From NCBI GenBank assembly GCA_017398685.1, contig JAFQFH010000027.1, forward strand, positions 1 to 64,000: a DNA stretch of 64,000 nucleotides, given 5' to 3'. A model generated the notes under the pieces. It was given only the letters and a program-made list of their open reading frames with translations, searched no databases and was not told the origin of the DNA. The position numbers and the translations under genes were made by a program. The DNA comes from Oscillospiraceae bacterium (lineage in GTDB: Bacteria; Bacillota; Clostridia; Oscillospirales; Oscillospiraceae). Below, piece after piece: positions 61,630 to 64,000 of this stretch; positions within the stretch are counted from its first letter, which is position 1, and each line of letters opens with the position of its first letter.

Positions 61630-62625
61630 ATGAACTTTGACATTCAGCTTTTTGCTGAAAATGTACAGACCACTCTTTCCGCAGGCCTCAGCGCGGAAAT
61701 GAAGACCTTTTACGACATGACCCTCATTGATGAGGCCCAGGCCAATCTGGTCCATGACCAGTTCGGCCAGAAACGCCCCATTCCCGCCAACGGCGGCAAG
61801 GTCATTGAATTTCGTAAGTTTGCACCTCTGGCCAAGGCCACCACTCCCCTTACCGAGGGCGTGACCCCCGACGGCAAGCAGCTTTCCGTCAGCACCGTCA
61901 CTGCCACCGTCTCCCAGTACGGTGACTATATCACCCAGTCCGACATGCTGGAGCTGACCGCTCTGGACAACACCATCCTTGAGTCTGCAAAGCTGCTGGG
62001 CCGTCAGGCTGGCGCTACCCTTGACACTGTGGTGAGAAATGTGCTCCACAGCGGCACAAACGTCATGTACGCCGAGAAAAAGACCGATGCCGGTACCGAG
62101 GAAGTGCTCAGCCGCGCAGACCTTGACGAAAACTGCGTGATCACCGTGGAGCTTATCCAGCGCGCCGTTGCAAAGCTGCGCGCCCAGAACGCCCCCACCA
62201 TCAACGGCAAGTACGTGGGTATCGTCCACCCCTATGTGGCCTACGACCTGATGCGCGACCCCGAGTGGATCGACGCACACAAGTACGCCCAGCCCGAAAA
62301 CCTCTACGAAGGCGAGATCGGCGAGATCGCCGGTGTCCGCTTCGTGCAGACCACCGAGGCCAAGATCTACGGCAATGAGGGCGGCCTCGCCGTATTCGGC
62401 ACCCTCATTCTGGGCGACGGCGCCTACGGTGTTACCGAGGTAAACGGCGGCGGCCTTGAGATCATCGTAAAGCAGCGCGGCTCTTCCGGCGCAGCCGATC
62501 CTCTGGATCAGCGCTCCAGCGTGGGCTGGAAGGCCATCAAGACCGCAGAGCTGCTCATCGAGAACTATCTGGTGCGCATCGAGTCCGTATCTCCCCGCTT
62601 CTCAGCCTCCGCGAAGGAAAACTGA
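61630..62625 (+). CDS. Major capsid protein, N4-gp56 family
   Basis: 331-residue HK97-fold capsid protein. Family marks are QTTLSAGLSAEMKTFYDMTL, the GKVIEFRKFAPLAKATTPLT loop and VTATVSQYGDYITQSDMLEL. It starts MNFDIQLFAENV, again with an FDIQLFA motif like the L27 cleavage site; cleavage after Phe8 would give mature AENVQ. AAAGGAG precedes the start. Codons are much more biased to C-ending types than in the other phage genes, fitting the most abundant virion protein. Confidence 0.93.
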   Translation: MNFDIQLFAENVQTTLSAGLSAEMKTFYDMTLIDEAQANLVHDQFGQKRPIPANGGKVIEFRKFAPLAKATTPLTEGVTPDGKQLSVSTVTATVSQYGDYITQSDMLELTALDNTILESAKLLGRQAGATLDTVVRNVLHSGTNVMYAEKKTDAGTEEVLSRADLDENCVITVELIQRAVAKLRAQNAPTINGKYVGIVHPYVAYDLMRDPEWIDAHKYAQPENLYEGEIGEIAGVRFVQTTEAKIYGNEGGLAVFGTLILGDGAYGVTEVNGGGLEIIVKQRGSSGAADPLDQRSSVGWKAIKTAELLIENYLVRIESVSPRFSASAKEN

Positions 62626-62634
62626 TATACCGAA

Positions 62635-62653
62635 GGGGCGGTTCGACCGCCCC
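62635..62653 (+). other. Hairpin after the capsid gene
   Basis: GGGGCGG pairs with CCGCCCC around TTCGA, ten bases after the capsid stop, without a T tract. It may protect the capsid message or lower downstream expression. Confidence 0.6.
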
Positions 62654-62685
62654 TGACTGAAAATACATATTGAAGGAGAATTGAT

Positions 62686-62916
62686 ATGGCAGCAAAGAAA
62701 AATACAGAAAACGGCGAAAAGACCGTAAAGATAAAGCTCCCCAAGGAACGCCGCGATCAGGAGGATGTTTTTGTGGGCGTCAACGAGCGCACATGGCTTA
62801 TAAAGCGCGGCGTTGAGGTGGAAGTGCCTCAGTGCGTTGCAGAGGTGCTGGTCAACCGCGAGCATATGCTGGAGACAATCATGGCCTTTCAGGATGCCGC
62901 AGGCGCAGTCAACTGA
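62686..62916 (+). CDS. Small phage head-module protein
   Basis: 76-residue protein (MAAKKNTENGEKTVKIKLPK, then VFVGVNERTWLIKRGVEVEV) with a basic start and a short beta/alpha domain. Proteins with this pattern follow the capsid gene in many Clostridia prophages; the role is unknown. GAAGGAG precedes the start. Confidence 0.7.
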   Translation: MAAKKNTENGEKTVKIKLPKERRDQEDVFVGVNERTWLIKRGVEVEVPQCVAEVLVNREHMLETIMAFQDAAGAVN

Positions 62917-62919
62917 GCC

Positions 62920-63291
62920 ATGACTCTGGGTGAGGCCATATCCCGTCTGGATGAGCTCAAGCCCAACGGCTTTTCCAGAGGGCAGAAAATATTCTGGCTG
63001 TCCGCTTTGGATGCTACGGTGAAAAAGGAGATAATCGACAGTCATGAGGGCGGCGGGGACATGGGCTTTGCGCCCTATGACGAGGGCAGCGCCGACGATA
63101 CGGCGCTTCTGGTTCCTGCACCCTATGACGAGGTATATCTGAGATATCTGGAGGCGCAGATAGATTATTCCAACGGCGAGTACGACCGCTTCAATAACTC
63201 CAACGCCATGTACGCCGCCGCCTACACCGCCTTCTCCAGAGCCTACAACCGCAGTCATATGCCCATCGGCGGCAGAAAAAAATACTACTGA
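62920..63291 (+). CDS. Phage head-tail connector-like protein
   Basis: 123-residue protein (MTLGEAISRLDELKPNGFSR start) with several helices, a central acidic loop and the C-terminal FNNSNAMYAAAYTAFSRAYN helix. Position after the capsid genes and its size suggest a neck or connector subunit. It starts three bases after the previous stop. The assignment rests on context. Confidence 0.6.
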   Translation: MTLGEAISRLDELKPNGFSRGQKIFWLSALDATVKKEIIDSHEGGGDMGFAPYDEGSADDTALLVPAPYDEVYLRYLEAQIDYSNGEYDRFNNSNAMYAAAYTAFSRAYNRSHMPIGGRKKYY

Positions 63292-63307
63292 AAGGGGGCA
63301 AAGGAAA

Positions 63308-64000
63308 CTGCTGTACCCAAGACTTGACAAAAAGAAAGTTTACCGAAGCACCATCAGCAGCTTCTACGGCTATGACCGACGCCTGAGACCGGCCGAGGGC
63401 GCGTTCACATACACAGAAAATCTCTCAACGGACGCCTTCCCCCTTCTGACAAACAGAAAGCCCAGAGCTCTTGTGGAAAAGCTGGAGGCCCCTGCCGGAC
63501 TTATTGCAAGGGATGCTCTGGCGGTGGTGGATGGGGGCTGCCTTTACTATAACGGCTACCCCACGCCGCTTATGGATCTGAGAGAGGGAGAAAAGCAGCT
63601 TGTGAGTATGGGCGCTTACATATGTATTTTTCCCGACAAGCTTTATTACAACACCCAGGACCTCGGTGACTTCGGTTCCATGGAGGCCAGTTTCCACTAT
63701 GAAGGGCAGATAGAATACATCATGTGCGACTCAGAAGGCACTGAGTACCCCACGCCTGTGTTCAGCGCCATAGAGCCGGCGGAGCCTGCAAACGGTGACT
63801 TGTGGGTGGACACCAAAAACGGCGTACTCTGCTCATACAGCCAGGAGAGCGCCATGTGGGTGAGCATAGATAGCGTGTACACAAAGCTCCGCTTTACCAC
63901 TCTCGGTCAGTTGCCTGCCGCCTTTTCAAAGTTTGACGGGGTGGAGATTGAAGGCACAGCCATTCCCTCCCTCAACGGCTCCAAAATCATTTACGCCATA
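63308..64000 (+). CDS. Phage structural protein, N-terminal part (partial, unusual start)
   Basis: The frame is open from the previous gene to the window end, 231 codons from CTG 63308. It reads LLYPRLDKKKVYRSTISSFY and continues with coding-like composition (RKPRALVEKLEAPAGLIARD, VDGGCLYYNGYPTPLMDLRE). No ATG, GTG or TTG suits the N-terminus; two CTG codons (63308, 63311) follow AAAGGA, so a CTG start is proposed. Repeated short beta motifs with NGxP-type turns suggest a tail or fibre component. Function is not certain. Confidence 0.6.
   Translation, partial: MLYPRLDKKKVYRSTISSFYGYDRRLRPAEGAFTYTENLSTDAFPLLTNRKPRALVEKLEAPAGLIARDALAVVDGGCLYYNGYPTPLMDLREGEKQLVSMGAYICIFPDKLYYNTQDLGDFGSMEASFHYEGQIEYIMCDSEGTEYPTPVFSAIEPAEPANGDLWVDTKNGVLCSYSQESAMWVSIDSVYTKLRFTTLGQLPAAFSKFDGVEIEGTAIPSLNGSKIIYAI

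Noticed and set aside
60769..62280. A 503-codon minus-strand frame in the phage head module
   Set aside because: It is antisense to scaffold and capsid genes, which have clear homologies, ribosome sites and operon spacing.

Overview
The window looks like chromosomal DNA of an endospore-forming Bacillota, class Clostridia, probably a gut Oscillospiraceae-like bacterium. The evidence is sigG, spoIIID and a spoIIQ-like gene, strong AGGAGG ribosome binding sites, a Firmicutes-type L10 leader, ATP-binding-cassette sugar importers in LacI-regulated operons, moderately high GC with frequent ATA/AGA codons, and a Clostridia-type prophage. The genus cannot be read from the sequence. I saw no rRNA, tRNA, CRISPR array or insertion sequence.

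Layout. 0-5.6 kb: the end of tsf, an SNF2 helicase, a zinc-ribbon membrane protein, a DivIVA-like coiled coil, a tyrosine phosphatase fused to a barstar domain, and a small membrane protein. 5.6-18.9 kb: a plant-cell-wall sugar locus. A LacI regulator faces a GH127 arabinofuranosidase gene followed by a solute-binding protein, two permeases and a DUF624 protein. A convergent operon encodes a second binding protein, two permeases, a DUF624 protein and a GH3 xylosidase-like enzyme. 19.2-21.6 kb: a cysteine desulfurase and a ROK regulator, then a hairpin-rich block. 21.8-25.4 kb: a surface polysaccharide operon (aminotransferase, flippase, glycosyltransferase). 25.5-30.8 kb: an ABC importer with its own ATPase and a doubly anchored binding protein, then an OB-fold-like lipoprotein. 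30.9-37.1 kb: a small Xre regulator and a maltodextrin operon (LacI, binding protein, two permeases, malQ). 37.3-46.9 kb: a PfkB kinase, a YgjP metallopeptidase, spoIIID, a secreted protein, tex, a spoIIQ-like gene, eno, rplL, rplJ with its leader, and sigG. 47-50 kb: a glycosyltransferase and a large membrane protein. 50.1-54.5 kb: a TAXI-TRAP transporter with a divergent LysR gene. 54.6 kb to the end: a prophage that continues past the window.

How the genes work together. Three of the four sugar ABC importers have no ATPase gene, so the MsmX/UgpC-type ATPase at 25540 may serve several of them. Binding-protein genes are separated from permease genes by GC-rich hairpins without U-tracts, which would let the binding protein be made in excess. 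The sporulation genes carry promoter matches that fit the known cascade: sigma-F in front of spoIIQ and sigG, and sigma-E in front of spoIIID.

The most interesting region is the prophage. An Xre repressor/ImmA pair sits directly beside the packaging genes, with four 17-bp operators (TGTCAC-N5-GTGACA) and no integrase or replication module between them. The head module encodes its own Prp-type cysteine protease. Both the neighbouring scaffold protein and the N4-gp56-type capsid protein carry an N-terminal Phe-x-Ile-Gln-Leu-Phe-Ala motif that resembles the Prp cleavage site of ribosomal protein L27. This suggests a self-contained capsid-maturation system that borrows a ribosome-maturation protease.
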